The position numbers were made by a program, and so were the translations under genes. Below the pieces are notes generated by a model that saw nothing but the letters and a program-made list of their open reading frames with translations, had not been told where the DNA came from and searched no databases. A DNA stretch of 46,791 bases from the NCBI GenBank assembly GCA_003151825.1, contig PLYO01000019.1, positions 18,763 to 65,553 of the forward strand, written 5' to 3'. Source of the DNA: Ignavibacteriota bacterium. GTDB taxonomy: Bacteria; Bacteroidota; Ignavibacteria; Palsa-1295. Within the stretch, counting starts at the first letter, position 1. The number at the start of each line of letters is the position of its first letter. Positions 8,894 through 17,568 of the stretch are shown here, in pieces.

Positions 8894-9658
8894 ATGGACG
8901 AAGACCTAAAACAACGCGAGCGCACGTTTCACGATGAATTGTACAGCCAAACGAGTTGGGAGGAAGGCCCGCGCAAATCGACGCTGAAATATTACTCTGC
9001 TGTGAGAAACAATCGCCAGCATTTTCGCGATTTGGTTGCAGAGTATGGCAAGAATAAGAGCATTCTTGAGATCGGCTGCGGGGATGGCGGCTACACGTTC
9101 GATTACCCGGGCATCGCGGCCAAAGTAACCGGCATCGACATATCTGACGTGGCTGTGGCATCGGCTCGAAAGAAAGCTGCCGAACAAGGCTTTGTCAATA
9201 TGGATTTTCAGGTCGTGGACGTAGAGGCCATGCCGTTTCCCACCGGCTCCTTCGATGTAATTTATGGCGCAGGCATTTTGCATCATCTTGATATTGACCG
9301 CTCGGCACGCGAAATTGCTCGTGTGTTGAAACCGACAGGCGTGGCCATTTTTACGGAGCCGCTCGGCCATAATCCACTTATCAATCTTTACCGGAAGTTA
9401 ACTCCGAATATGCGTTCTCCGGACGAGCATCCATTCGTTTGGAACGATTTCAGAATACTCGAACGCTATTTCGGGAAAACCGAGGCATCTTTCCATAATC
9501 TCTTCTCGATGGGTGCGGTGCCGTTTCGTTCCATGCCGTTTTTCCCAAGCATACTTCGTGGCCTCGAACGAGTCGATAATGGTGTTTTTAAGATGTTCCC
9601 ATATCTCCGGCGTCATGCCTGGACCACGATTTTCGTGCTATCGAACCCGCGCCGTTAG
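8894..9658 (+). CDS. SAM-dependent class I methyltransferase
   Basis: A 254-residue protein from ATG 8894 (MDEDLKQRERTFHDE); a GTG start at 8864 is possible but less likely because a TATAAT box lies between. It has a Rossmann-fold methyltransferase core with motif I LEIGCGDGGYT (about residues 58-68), an acidic residue in GIDISD and FDVIYGAGILHHLD as motif IV/post-I. This places it in the Methyltransf_11/25 group. The N-terminal KQRERTFHDELY segment is typical of small-molecule, quinone or glycolipid/sugar methyltransferases rather than nucleic-acid enzymes. The substrate is unknown. It is the only plus-strand gene in a long minus-strand region and overlaps pgsA tail to tail by 21 bp. Confidence 0.85.
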   Translation: MDEDLKQRERTFHDELYSQTSWEEGPRKSTLKYYSAVRNNRQHFRDLVAEYGKNKSILEIGCGDGGYTFDYPGIAAKVTGIDISDVAVASARKKAAEQGFVNMDFQVVDVEAMPFPTGSFDVIYGAGILHHLDIDRSAREIARVLKPTGVAIFTEPLGHNPLINLYRKLTPNMRSPDEHPFVWNDFRILERYFGKTEASFHNLFSMGAVPFRSMPFFPSILRGLERVDNGVFKMFPYLRRHAWTTIFVLSNPRR

Positions 9659-10234
9659 GCTATAGAGCCGGTTGCCATAGACCCACAGCGACACCGCCAT
9701 CAGCGCGATGCTCGCCCATTCCAGAATTACAATCAATTGCAGAAGGACGCTCGTATTTCCAGAAATTCCAGCTCTGATAATAATAAAAAATAGCGTCAGT
9801 GAAATCGTAATGACCGCAATCTTGCCCGGATAATTAGAGGGTAGTACAACTCCGAGTTTTTTCTTCGCCCACCATCCGCCGGCAAGAATAATGAGGTCGC
9901 GCCCAAGAATTATTGCGATAAACCAAATTGGAATCAGGTCATACGCTGCCATGGTAATGACGACCAGCCCAATAAAGATTTTATCCGCCAGTGGATCGAC
10001 TATTTTGCCAAGTTCGGTGACGGAATTGGTTTTGCGAGCGATGAGGCCGTCGAGCAAATCGGTCATCACCGCCGCGATAAAAATGGCTGCGACGAGAAAG
10101 TAAAGCTGCGCCATGATGCAAAAGATCGCCGGCAATACGAACATGGCCCGCATGATGCTGATAAGATTAGACGGCGTGAAGATGTCGTCCTTCGCGCGGT
10201 ATTTCGAGATGACGGGATTAACAGTCGTTTCCAT
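9638..10234 (-). CDS. pgsA: CDP-alcohol phosphatidyltransferase (PgsA-like)
   Basis: A 198-residue integral membrane enzyme of phospholipid synthesis, probably CDP-diacylglycerol-glycerol-3-phosphate 3-phosphatidyltransferase. The CDP-alcohol signature D-x2-DG-x2-AR-x8-G-x3-D-x3-D is complete in DLLDGLIARKTNSVTELGKI followed by VDPLADK (about residues 61-87). Hydrophobic segments at about 24-60, 90-110, 140-160 and 170-190 give the usual six-helix pattern. Glycerol-3-phosphate specificity is inferred from length and overall look; another alcohol acceptor cannot be excluded. It follows the toxin gene by 2 bp, so the toxin-antitoxin pair and pgsA could share a transcript. It overlaps the methyltransferase gene tail to tail. 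Confidence 0.88.
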   Translation of the reverse strand: METTVNPVISKYRAKDDIFTPSNLISIMRAMFVLPAIFCIMAQLYFLVAAIFIAAVMTDLLDGLIARKTNSVTELGKIVDPLADKIFIGLVVITMAAYDLIPIWFIAIILGRDLIILAGGWWAKKKLGVVLPSNYPGKIAVITISLTLFFIIIRAGISGNTSVLLQLIVILEWASIALMAVSLWVYGNRLYSLTARVR

Positions 10235-10236
10235 GT

Positions 10237-10503
10237 CTAATATACTTCATCATGTGTACCGACATGAGAGAAAAGAGCGCTGCCATCCGGCATGAATTCG
10301 AAGATCACTCGATAATCATGAGTGATCGAGAAACTTCTCATGCCATCCAAAGTGCCGCCGAGGTTATGGGTCTTTAGCGATGGATGAAAAGGGTTTTCCG
10401 CGAACAGTTTGGCTTTATTCTCAAATGTTTCCCGAAGCTCGGGATGTTTTCGAAAAAAAGATCGAAGAGAACGCTTGAACGATACCGAAAAGACGATATT
10501 CAT
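10237..10503 (-). CDS. Type II toxin, RelE/ParE superfamily (mRNA interferase-like)
   Basis: An 88-residue protein with the RelE/YafQ-type pattern: F..S.K..LR near the N-terminus, NPFHPSLKTHNLGG at mid-length, then SITHDYRVIFEF and the terminal GTHDEVY. Members are ribosome-dependent or free mRNA interferases held inactive by a partner antitoxin. The basic and His residues that could act in cleavage (the Arg of DYRV and the His of GTHDEVY) are present, so it looks intact. It overlaps the preceding small gene by 4 bp (ATGA), the classic toxin-antitoxin arrangement. Whether it acts like RelE, YafQ or a ParE gyrase poison cannot be told from sequence. Confidence 0.88.
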   Translation of the reverse strand: MNIVFSVSFKRSLRSFFRKHPELRETFENKAKLFAENPFHPSLKTHNLGGTLDGMRSFSITHDYRVIFEFMPDGSALFSHVGTHDEVY

Positions 10504-10721
10504 TCTTTGGCGTCAAAACGTCTCATTAATTCATCAATATCATTCGTCGGTTTATCGAGTCTTCCCGCCAAAAAATCTTGCTTGCTCTCCTCGGCATTTT
10601 TACGTATTTCTTGCCTGCGTCCCTCGATTGCGTAACGCTTGGCCATCTCGGCGATGTCATAGAGTTCGTCTGACGGTCGTTCTTGCAGCTCTTCGATAAG
10701 TTCTCCGTATGTAAGTTTCAT
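10500..10721 (-). CDS. Type II antitoxin partner of the RelE-like toxin
   Basis: A 73-residue, highly charged helical protein. It starts MKLTYGELIEELQERPSDEL and continues as an acidic/basic helix with AEESKQDFLAGRLDK. This pattern recurs in small antitoxins paired with RelE/YafQ-like toxins: an N-terminal dimerisation part and a C-terminal toxin-wrapping tail. No typical ribbon-helix-helix or HTH DNA-binding motif is obvious, so autoregulation is uncertain. It precedes the toxin with an ATGA overlap, and lies 34 bp after the dppF stop. Confidence 0.82.
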   Translation of the reverse strand: MKLTYGELIEELQERPSDELYDIAEMAKRYAIEGRRQEIRKNAEESKQDFLAGRLDKPTNDIDELMRRFDAKE

Positions 10722-10755
10722 ATTTTTATCAATCTCAAAACATCGATATTAGTTC

Positions 10756-11805
10756 TCAAACCGATTCGGCAAACTTGTGTTGCTGCGCGCCATGTGTAAT
10801 GCGCTCTGGGATGTTGCTCCCTGCTGGCCAGCTGCTTGGATAAATAATACATCGCACGGTATGGTCTGGCTCGTTCTCCGCAAGCAAAGGATGAACGGAC
10901 GAGCATTCGGGCATAACTTGCGGGCAGCGAGGATGAAAATAACATCCGCTCGGCACGTTTGCCGGGGATGGCACATCGCCCGTCAGCACGATGCGCGAAC
11001 GCTTCACGCGTGGGTTCGCAACCGGCACCGCCGAAAGCAATGCTTGCGTGTACGGTGCTTTGGGATTGGCATAGAGAGATTTGTAATCCGTCAGTTCGAC
11101 TATTTCGCCCAAATACATCACGGCTACGCGATCAGATATGTGTTTCACGACGGAAAGATCGTGCGCGATAAAAAGATAGGTCAGGCCAAGCCGTTGCTGC
11201 AAGTCCATGAGCAAATTCAGAACTTGCGATTGGATGGACACATCGAGCGCCGAGACCGGCTCGTCGCATACGATAAATTTCGGCTCAACTGAAAGCGCCC
11301 GCGCAATTCCGATGCGCTGGCGTTGCCCGCCGGAGAATTCGTGTGGATAACGCCGCGCATGAAGTGGGCTTAGTCCCACCGTTTCGAGCAATTCATTGAC
11401 GCGGTCTTTTCGTTCGGCATCGGTCTTGCGGAGTTTGTGGACTTTTAGAATTTCCGTCAGCATTCCGCCGACGGTAATGCGTGGGTTCAGCGAGCTATAC
11501 GGGTCCTGAAAAATAATCTGCATCTGCCGGCGCATCTCGCGCAAGCGGTTCGCATTCATCGTCGTTACTTCTTCTCCCTCGAATTTTACGGAGCCGGCGG
11601 TCGGTTCGATGAGCCGCAAAATTGCGCGGCCCGCAGTCGTTTTGCCGCAGCCGGATTCACCGACCAAGCCCAGCGTTTCGCCCTTGCGAATCGTAAACGA
11701 CACGTCATCGACGGCCTTGACGTGGCCGACCGTTTTCGAGAAAATACCCCGTTTGATCGGGAAGTATTTTTTGAGATGGGTTACCTCTAACAGGTTTTCA
11801 GCCAT
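10756..11805 (-). CDS. dppF: Oligopeptide/dipeptide ABC transporter ATP-binding protein (OppF/DppF type)
   Basis: A 349-residue ATPase that powers peptide or nickel import. Walker A is GESGCGKT (49-56), signature FSGGQRQR (157-164), and Walker B FIVCDEP with the D-loop SALD (177-188). The H-loop is in FIAHDLSV. The C-terminal oligo_HPY extension carries the Cys cluster [15 protein letters not shown] seen in OppD/OppF proteins, which often binds an iron-sulphur cluster. No OppD-type partner ATPase, permeases or binding protein lies next to it, so it is an orphan whose partners must be encoded elsewhere. It is 20 bp downstream of rsmE on the same strand. Confidence 0.93.
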   Translation of the reverse strand: MAENLLEVTHLKKYFPIKRGIFSKTVGHVKAVDDVSFTIRKGETLGLVGESGCGKTTAGRAILRLIEPTAGSVKFEGEEVTTMNANRLREMRRQMQIIFQDPYSSLNPRITVGGMLTEILKVHKLRKTDAERKDRVNELLETVGLSPLHARRYPHEFSGGQRQRIGIARALSVEPKFIVCDEPVSALDVSIQSQVLNLLMDLQQRLGLTYLFIAHDLSVVKHISDRVAVMYLGEIVELTDYKSLYANPKAPYTQALLSAVPVANPRVKRSRIVLTGDVPSPANVPSGCYFHPRCPQVMPECSSVHPLLAENEPDHTVRCIIYPSSWPAGSNIPERITHGAQQHKFAESV

Positions 11806-11825
11806 AGAATCGTCAAATAGAAAAT

Positions 11826-12542
11826 TTATTGTTCGATCAGTATTGCCAGCGACGCAATAGCTGCCGTTTCCGCGCGAAGGCGGCGTGGGCCGAGCGATAC
11901 TATTTCAGCACCAGCATTCAATGCCAGCCGCACTTCGTCCTCCGAAAAGCCACCTTCAGGTCCGACGGCGATGGCGATTGGCTTCCCGTTGTCCGGCCAT
12001 GATCTTGAACTGGATGAAGAGCCATTTGCGGCCTCGTGGAGCAGGATGCCCCTTCGTCCTTCTTTCATTGCTTGCGATAACGCCTCGGTGAATGAAGAGA
12101 GTTCGCGTAACTCCGGCATTCGCGCCCGTTTGGTTTGCTTGACCGCTGCTCGCAAAATGCGTTCCGACCGCTCGCGGTTAAAGCTCTTTCGTTCGGTATG
12201 CTCGGTTATGACGGGCTGAATTGCTTTCACGCCAAGCTCGGTAGCCTTCTCGAGGAGAAATTCCCACCGGGATGGCTGCGCGATCATGCCTTGAATAAGC
12301 AAAATGTCTCGCTTTGGTTCGCCAAAATTTGGAAGGATTTCTTCAATAAAACAAGGAAGCGTTTCATTCTCGGTACGCTCCACGTGGCAGCGGTAGCATG
12401 TGCCCGCAAGGTCGGTTGCAAGAAGTGGATCACCGGGTTTAATTCGCAGGGGGCGGGTCGCATGGTGGGCTTCATCACCTACCAGAACAAGTGTGTGCCG
12501 GTCGAGATCGATATTCTCCTTTTGGACTATGAAGCATTCCAT
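11826..12542 (-). CDS. rsmE: 16S rRNA (uracil-1498-N3)-methyltransferase RsmE
   Basis: A 238-residue SPOUT methyltransferase that methylates U1498 of 16S rRNA using SAM. The N-terminal PUA-like part has [13 protein letters not shown] (about 27-39). The C-terminal knotted domain shows [13 protein letters not shown] and [12 protein letters not shown], the SAM-binding trefoil-knot signature, followed by a short hydrophobic tail. Length is normal. Its ATG is 1 bp after the stop of the upstream CoA-binding protein gene, so the two are translationally coupled. Confidence 0.95.
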   Translation of the reverse strand: MECFIVQKENIDLDRHTLVLVGDEAHHATRPLRIKPGDPLLATDLAGTCYRCHVERTENETLPCFIEEILPNFGEPKRDILLIQGMIAQPSRWEFLLEKATELGVKAIQPVITEHTERKSFNRERSERILRAAVKQTKRARMPELRELSSFTEALSQAMKEGRRGILLHEAANGSSSSSRSWPDNGKPIAIAVGPEGGFSEDEVRLALNAGAEIVSLGPRRLRAETAAIASLAILIEQ

Positions 12543-12543
12543 C

Positions 12544-12957
12544 TCACGCGACCGTTACCCCAAATTTTCCCGTCTCGATGGCCATGCAATGGTTCTCGAC
12601 ATAAAAAATTCCGGCGTCTTCAGCGAGCTGACGCGCTTCGGCGTTTATAATTCCCAATTGCAGCCAGATGCAGCGGGGTTTGGCGGAGCGTTTGAGCACA
12701 TCGCGGACAGTCTCCGGCGTGTATTCGCTTCGTCGGAAAATATCGACGATGTCGATCGCGATCGAATCGGGAATCTCGGAAACATACGCATACGCCGGAA
12801 TGCCATTCCATTCTTTCAAAGCCGGATTGACGGGAATGATCGTAAATCCCCGGCGCATCAGTTGCCGCGCGACATCGTTGCTATGTCGTCCCGGTTTGTC
12901 GCTAATACCTACGACCGCGACTGTTTTGGACGAGCGTAAAAGTTCTGGGATGGTCAT
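12544..12957 (-). CDS. CoA-binding domain protein (YccU-like)
   Basis: A 137-residue single-domain protein of the CoA_binding_2 family (PF13380). The start SKTVAVVGISDKPGRHSNDV has a Rossmann-like nucleotide-binding loop. The middle segment KPRCIWLQLGIINAEARQLA and the final NHCMAIE are typical of the family. It is related to the CoA-binding part of succinyl-CoA synthetase and acyl-CoA synthetases but has no catalytic domain. CoA binding is a family expectation; the cellular role is unknown. It is coupled to rsmE. Confidence 0.9.
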   Translation of the reverse strand: MTIPELLRSSKTVAVVGISDKPGRHSNDVARQLMRRGFTIIPVNPALKEWNGIPAYAYVSEIPDSIAIDIVDIFRRSEYTPETVRDVLKRSAKPRCIWLQLGIINAEARQLAEDAGIFYVENHCMAIETGKFGVTVA

Positions 12958-12975
12958 TAGTAGTTGATAGTAGAT

Positions 12976-13030
12976 AACGGATAACGGAAAGTTCTATTTA
13001 TTTATTGCCGTGCTTTGTCCATTATCCGTT
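12976..13030. repeat. Inverted repeat spanning the aroF stop codon
   Basis: AACGGATAACGGA (12976-12988) and TCCATTATCCGTT (13018-13030) are reverse complements except for one base, and enclose the aroF stop (13002-13004). The half-motif ACGGATAA/ACTATCCGTTT also recurs nearby at 13036-13052. The right arm and the recurring motif encode the last residues of DAHP synthase (KRIVDSIERIMDKARQ), so the element seems to overlap or have extended that C-terminus. No T-run follows the hairpin in the aroF direction, so a plain intrinsic terminator is less likely than a dispersed repeat. Confidence 0.55.
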
Positions 13031-14087
13031 CTATACTATCCACTATCCGTTTATGGGGTTCTACTAATAGCGGACGATTCACCGCATCGGCTACGCGGAC
13101 AAGCTCAGACATCATTTCTTCGAATAATTCGAACGTCAGGCTTTGCGCGCCGTCCGAGAGCGCACGGTCGGGATCGGGGTGGACTTCGACCATGATTCCA
13201 TCCGCGCCCGCCGCAATGGCGGCCCGTGCCATGCTCGAAACAAAATCTCGGCGTCCCGTGGCATGCGATGGATCGACAATAATTGGAAGATGCGATAGTT
13301 GTTTAATTACAGGAACGGCGCTAATATCCGGCGTGAAGCGAAGCGAACTTTCAAACGTGCGGATGCCGCGCTCGCACAAAATCACCTTTTCATTGCCTCC
13401 GGAAAGAATGTATTCCGCAGCCATAAGCCATTCCTCTATGGTCGCAGCCGGGCCGCGTTTTAGCATTACGGGCTTGCGAATATTTCCTAATTGTCGCAGG
13501 AGAGGATAGTTCTGCATGTTACGCGAACCGATTTGCACGATGTCGGTAAATTCAGCAATTGCCGGTACGTGGGCTGGCTCCATTACTTCCGAGACGATAA
13601 AGAGATCGAATTCTTCGCTCACTTTTTTCAGCAATTCGAGTCCATCGAAGCCCAAGCCTTGAAAGGAATAGGGAGATGTTCGCGGCTTGAACGCACCGCC
13701 GCGCATGAACCGAACGCCCGCTTTCCTGATGCATTCTGCCGTGCGCCGAAGCTGGTCTTCTGATTCCACAGCACACGGTCCGGCGATAACGATGCTCGGC
13801 GCATCGCCTCCGATGCGAGTGCCATCCGAAAGCGTGATGACCGTATCTTCGGAATGTCCCGAACTTCGTGCGGAAAGCCGATACGGCGAGGAAACGCGCA
13901 CGACATCTTGTACGCCGGGCATAGCGGACATGGCTGAAATATCGTAGCCGCCGCTCGCGCCAACGATGCCGATGACGGTCTGGTCGTGTCCATCTAATCG
14001 CTCGGCGCGAATGCCACGGCTTGAGAGGTGCTTCGTAATATGCTGAATTTGCGGCTCCGTTGCGCCGCGTTGCATGACAATGATCAT
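13002..14087 (-). CDS. aroF: 3-deoxy-7-phosphoheptulonate (DAHP) synthase, AroF/ACT-like N-terminal type
   Basis: Condenses phosphoenolpyruvate and erythrose 4-phosphate, the first step of the shikimate pathway. A 361-residue protein with an N-terminal ferredoxin-like regulatory domain (MIIVMQRGATEPQIQHITKH to about residue 70), as in the Thermotoga-type enzyme, then the barrel. Motifs are IAGPCAVESEDQ, GGAFKPRTSPYSFQGLG, QIGSRNMQNY, MLKRGPAATIEEW, VDPSHATGRRDFV and MVEVHPDPD. The N-terminal domain suggests feedback control by an aromatic amino acid, which is inference. The C-terminal about 15 residues are encoded by a repeat-like sequence with the ACGGATA motif. It lies 44 bp before the CoA-binding gene and 56 bp after proline dehydrogenase. 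Confidence 0.95.
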   Translation of the reverse strand: MIIVMQRGATEPQIQHITKHLSSRGIRAERLDGHDQTVIGIVGASGGYDISAMSAMPGVQDVVRVSSPYRLSARSSGHSEDTVITLSDGTRIGGDAPSIVIAGPCAVESEDQLRRTAECIRKAGVRFMRGGAFKPRTSPYSFQGLGFDGLELLKKVSEEFDLFIVSEVMEPAHVPAIAEFTDIVQIGSRNMQNYPLLRQLGNIRKPVMLKRGPAATIEEWLMAAEYILSGGNEKVILCERGIRTFESSLRFTPDISAVPVIKQLSHLPIIVDPSHATGRRDFVSSMARAAIAAGADGIMVEVHPDPDRALSDGAQSLTFELFEEMMSELVRVADAVNRPLLVEPHKRIVDSIERIMDKARQ

Positions 14088-14143
14088 CTATTTACCTTAA
14101 ACAGGACATGATGATGGATTGTGCCGAAGGGAATGTGGCTGAA

Positions 14144-15064
14144 TCATCTGCCCATCAGTAACGCCTTGACGATATATCCTGCCATTTTCGGATTTTCTTT
14201 CAAGCGACGTAGCGAATAGCCATACCAGTCCTGACCGAACGGAACATACACGCGAAGGCGATAGCCTTCCCGAACCAATATATCGCGAACGTTTTCGCGA
14301 ACGCCGAGAAGCATTTGGAATTCGAATTCTTCTTTCGTGATTCGATGTTTTTCGATAAGCTGTTTCGCGCCGTTTATCAGAACATCGTCATGAGTGGCAA
14401 TTCCGACATAAGCGCGTGCGGAAAGCAATTTTTCAAGAGAGACGAGATAATTGTTCTGAATTTCTTTTCTGCTCTGATACGCAATTGCCTCTGCCTCAAC
14501 ATAAATGCCCTTGCAAAGCCTGACATTCGTGCGGACACCATTCGCAGCACCCTCCGCCAGCAGTGAATCAACATCTTCAGGAGTTCGCCGAAGATAGGCT
14601 TGCAATACCACGCCAACATTCGTAAATTCTTTCCTGAGCTTGCGATAAAGGTCGATTGTCTGCGTGGTGTATGGTGAATTCTCCATGTCCATGCGGACGA
14701 ACATGTTGCTGTTCTCACGCGCGGTCACAAGAATTTCACGAACGTTCATTTCACATGCGGATGAGTCAATGGCGAGGCCAAGCGATGTCAGTTTTATCGA
14801 GAGATTGCCCGGAAGTCCATCGCGATGAATCCGACGAATGACTTCGCAGCAATAGCGCGTATTAGTACGAGCTTCACCCAGCGTTCGAATAAATTCGCCG
14901 AGTACATCGACGGTTGCCATTGCGCCTTTTGCATTTAATTGGCGAAGCGTGGTGATAGCGTCGTCGAGCGTCGCGCCGGCAATATAGCGTTCGCTGACTT
15001 TTCGGACGATCGGTTTGGGTATAACGGGGAGAAGCCAGGTAATGGCTTGATTAAAAACATTCAT
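14144..15064 (-). CDS. putA: Proline dehydrogenase (monofunctional)
   Basis: Oxidises proline to 1-pyrroline-5-carboxylate with FAD, passing electrons to the quinone pool. The protein has 306 residues from ATG 15064 (MNVFNQAITW); the frame opens four codons earlier only with TTG. Family motifs are SIKLTSLGLAID, VRMDMENSPYT (barrel strand and FAD contact), RLCKGIYVE, GIATHDD and the terminal RVYVPFGQDWYGYSLRRLKE, which carries the paired arginines binding the proline carboxylate. Length fits the stand-alone bacterial enzyme, without the P5C dehydrogenase or DNA-binding domains of E. coli PutA. Position next to a TonB receptor and aroF gives no clear pathway link. Confidence 0.95.
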   Translation of the reverse strand: MNVFNQAITWLLPVIPKPIVRKVSERYIAGATLDDAITTLRQLNAKGAMATVDVLGEFIRTLGEARTNTRYCCEVIRRIHRDGLPGNLSIKLTSLGLAIDSSACEMNVREILVTARENSNMFVRMDMENSPYTTQTIDLYRKLRKEFTNVGVVLQAYLRRTPEDVDSLLAEGAANGVRTNVRLCKGIYVEAEAIAYQSRKEIQNNYLVSLEKLLSARAYVGIATHDDVLINGAKQLIEKHRITKEEFEFQMLLGVRENVRDILVREGYRLRVYVPFGQDWYGYSLRRLKENPKMAGYIVKALLMGR

Positions 15065-15128
15065 TCGGGATGACAAAACGATATTTCGCCCGACTAAAGT
15101 CCGGTGAGATACAATTTTGCCAACTCTG

Positions 15129-17486
15129 TTAAAACGTCACATCATACACGAGCCGGAACCCGCGCGCGGGCATGGGAAGGAAATCTTTGATAACAGAGAG
15201 GTTGTCGCGATACGATTGATCGAGCGCATTATCACAATGAATGCTAATAAAATGAACCGCATTGCCGGATGGAAGCCGGACTCCGAAGCCTATATTGACG
15301 ACGCCGTAACCTGCGGTTGGAGTTTCCAATTGACTAGGTCCGCCGCCAGGGCCGAGTTGGTTCTGAGCCGCCGTTAAACGCCATTCGATGGCGCCTGAAT
15401 ACGTTTGATCGAGATAGTCAAGCCGAAGAAGTCCCTTCAGCGGTGGAATAAATGGAAGCGGCGTCGTGCTATCGTTAACGATGGAGGCATTCACATAACT
15501 CGCGCTTGCCGTTGCTGACCAATGATCCATTAGTTGAACCGAAGTGCTTGCCTCGAAGCCCCAAAGCCGCGCATTCGCCTGAGCAAACTTGCGGTGGTAG
15601 TATCCCGATGCTGTATCGAGCTCGTTAGTAAAATAGCTATACAGGTAATTATTGATGATATTGAAAAAGGGCGAGACCTCAAACGCAAAGCCGTTCATAT
15701 TTCCTTTTAGAGAAGCATCGAATTCTATACCGGTTTCCGGAACGAGGCTGGAATCGCCCTCAATAAAAGAAGCACTTGCATCATCCGGTCCTGTGCCAAA
15801 AAGCTCCTGCAATGTTGGGGCGCGAAAACTTCTGCCAATGCTTAACGACCCAGTCAACTCGCTCGAAAGCTTCTGCACAACCCCCAACGATCCGGTTAAT
15901 GCACTGGCATTGCCGGTTTGATTAAAGTTTCTGAAGTCCGAGTCGGTAGAATTGGGCGCGGGAAAAGTAGAGATGTTATTATAGTCGTATCTCACCGCAC
16001 CCTCGAAGCGAGTATTCTCGCTCGCGATATATTCCTCATAAATATAGCCAGCTAAATCTGTTGTAAGCGAGTTCGGCCCCAATGGCTGCAATCCTCCTAT
16101 ATTCAGATTTTCTAAATTAGTCCAAATTCCGAGAGTGCCCTGCCAATCCCCCGTCTTCTCCTCGATGAATTGAAGTGAGGTGTTATAGGTGTTTTGGTGG
16201 AAATTGTTTTGCTCGAATTCGGAGAAGTTCCCATTCTTGCTTCCATCCGCATTAGTATCAGGGCCTATTGGGTGCTCAGAGTGATTGTAATCGACAGCAT
16301 TGGCATTCAATTTGATCTGATTTATGAATGAACCTCCAACATTGAACAGTCCCTTCAACTCCACGCTATAGTTCTCCATTTGAATCCGAGAATAAAGCGG
16401 GTTTATATGGGCAGTATCGTTGACATAGAAAGTTTCGAGCGGGTCACCTGGAATACCGTAATTCATCTGATAATGCTTCACTCCAACGCCGATCATTCCA
16501 AACCCACCCGTATAGGAGTAGCCGATAGACTCCTCATACGTATGAATAAAAGATTGAGGAATCTTATCTAATTGATAGCCTTGAGGTGGATCTTGTCCAT
16601 TATCCGTATAAAACCCGCTCGGAATGCTTATATCCTGCGAATGAACGCCACCGGCAGCAATTTTCAAAGCCGACGAACCATCGCTCCAGACCGTATTGAA
16701 ATATCCTGAGTATAAATCATTGACTGTATTTCCTATGACAGATGCGTGGCCGGAAACTGTTTTATCCGATGCTTGAGGAACCAAACTTGTGATCACATTG
16801 ACGACGCCGCCAACAGCATTCGGTCCGAACATCACGCTTGCCGGGCCTCGGACGACATCTACTTCTTCGACGCCATCAGCTTCTATCGATACAGCGTGCG
16901 CAGGATCGAATGTTGAAAGATCGCCGGTTCTTAGACCATTTTCTGTTATGAGAACATCGTTATCGGTAAGACCGCGAAGCATGGGTCGAGCTGGCGCGGA
17001 GCCATTCCACCGGACGGATACACCGGGCATATCCTCGATCTCTTCTGCAAAGCTCGAACCGGGGCTTTGATGTAACGCTATGGCATCTTTCGTAGCAGCG
17101 GGTTGATATTGATCGCTCGCCGTTCGCGCATACGGCGAAGCCGAAACGACTATTTCTTCGCCCGGTAGCGCCGATGCGGTGAGCGAAAACGATAACTCGG
17201 CCGCGCCGTCCGTCACCTGGACCACGCTCGTCATCGAGGCATAGCCGATCGAGTGAACAAAAACGTGATACGTGCCAGCCGGAACCCGCTCGAAGGTGTA
17301 TTCGCCATGTGCGCCGGAAATAGTTGCCCGGTCGAGTTCCAGGAGCCGGAGGGTCGCGCCGATAATGGGAGAGTCTCCGCCTTTGATGATGCCGTGAATC
17401 GAGCCTGCCAACGCAAGGCTGGGAAACAAAAGCAAAAGATAAACAAAAACGGCTGCACAAGAGAATTTTGCTATAAAAAACTTCAT
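15129..17486 (-). CDS. TonB-dependent outer membrane receptor
   Basis: A 785-residue outer-membrane protein. The signal peptide (about 1-27) is followed by a CarboxypepD_reg-like beta-sandwich (GSIHGIIKGGDSPIIGATLR to about residue 110). The plug domain contains EEIVVSASPYARTASD, a likely TonB-box neighbourhood, and EEVDVVRGPASVMFGPNAVG. A 22-strand barrel follows, ending in the outer-membrane targeting signal RGFRLVYDVTF with terminal Phe. The barrel contains SFRAPTLQELFG, typical of siderophore/vitamin or sugar receptors of the Bacteroidota type. The ligand is unknown. No SusD partner lies beside it, so it is not a SusCD system. The gene lies downstream of the palindrome at 17569-17627, which may separate it from the two-component operon. 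Confidence 0.93.
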   Translation of the reverse strand: MKFFIAKFSCAAVFVYLLLLFPSLALAGSIHGIIKGGDSPIIGATLRLLELDRATISGAHGEYTFERVPAGTYHVFVHSIGYASMTSVVQVTDGAAELSFSLTASALPGEEIVVSASPYARTASDQYQPAATKDAIALHQSPGSSFAEEIEDMPGVSVRWNGSAPARPMLRGLTDNDVLITENGLRTGDLSTFDPAHAVSIEADGVEEVDVVRGPASVMFGPNAVGGVVNVITSLVPQASDKTVSGHASVIGNTVNDLYSGYFNTVWSDGSSALKIAAGGVHSQDISIPSGFYTDNGQDPPQGYQLDKIPQSFIHTYEESIGYSYTGGFGMIGVGVKHYQMNYGIPGDPLETFYVNDTAHINPLYSRIQMENYSVELKGLFNVGGSFINQIKLNANAVDYNHSEHPIGPDTNADGSKNGNFSEFEQNNFHQNTYNTSLQFIEEKTGDWQGTLGIWTNLENLNIGGLQPLGPNSLTTDLAGYIYEEYIASENTRFEGAVRYDYNNISTFPAPNSTDSDFRNFNQTGNASALTGSLGVVQKLSSELTGSLSIGRSFRAPTLQELFGTGPDDASASFIEGDSSLVPETGIEFDASLKGNMNGFAFEVSPFFNIINNYLYSYFTNELDTASGYYHRKFAQANARLWGFEASTSVQLMDHWSATASASYVNASIVNDSTTPLPFIPPLKGLLRLDYLDQTYSGAIEWRLTAAQNQLGPGGGPSQLETPTAGYGVVNIGFGVRLPSGNAVHFISIHCDNALDQSYRDNLSVIKDFLPMPARGFRLVYDVTF

Positions 17487-17568
17487 GGTGCAAATTTACA
17501 AACGAAAAGATAAGAATACAATTAGAAAAGAATGAGAATTTTCTTATAAAGGGGGCAGTCGCATGTAG

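Noticed and set aside
12544..12957. CoA-binding protein as a fragment of succinyl-CoA synthetase
   Set aside because: It starts and ends cleanly, has the normal length of the single-domain YccU family and lacks any sign of a truncated ligase domain.
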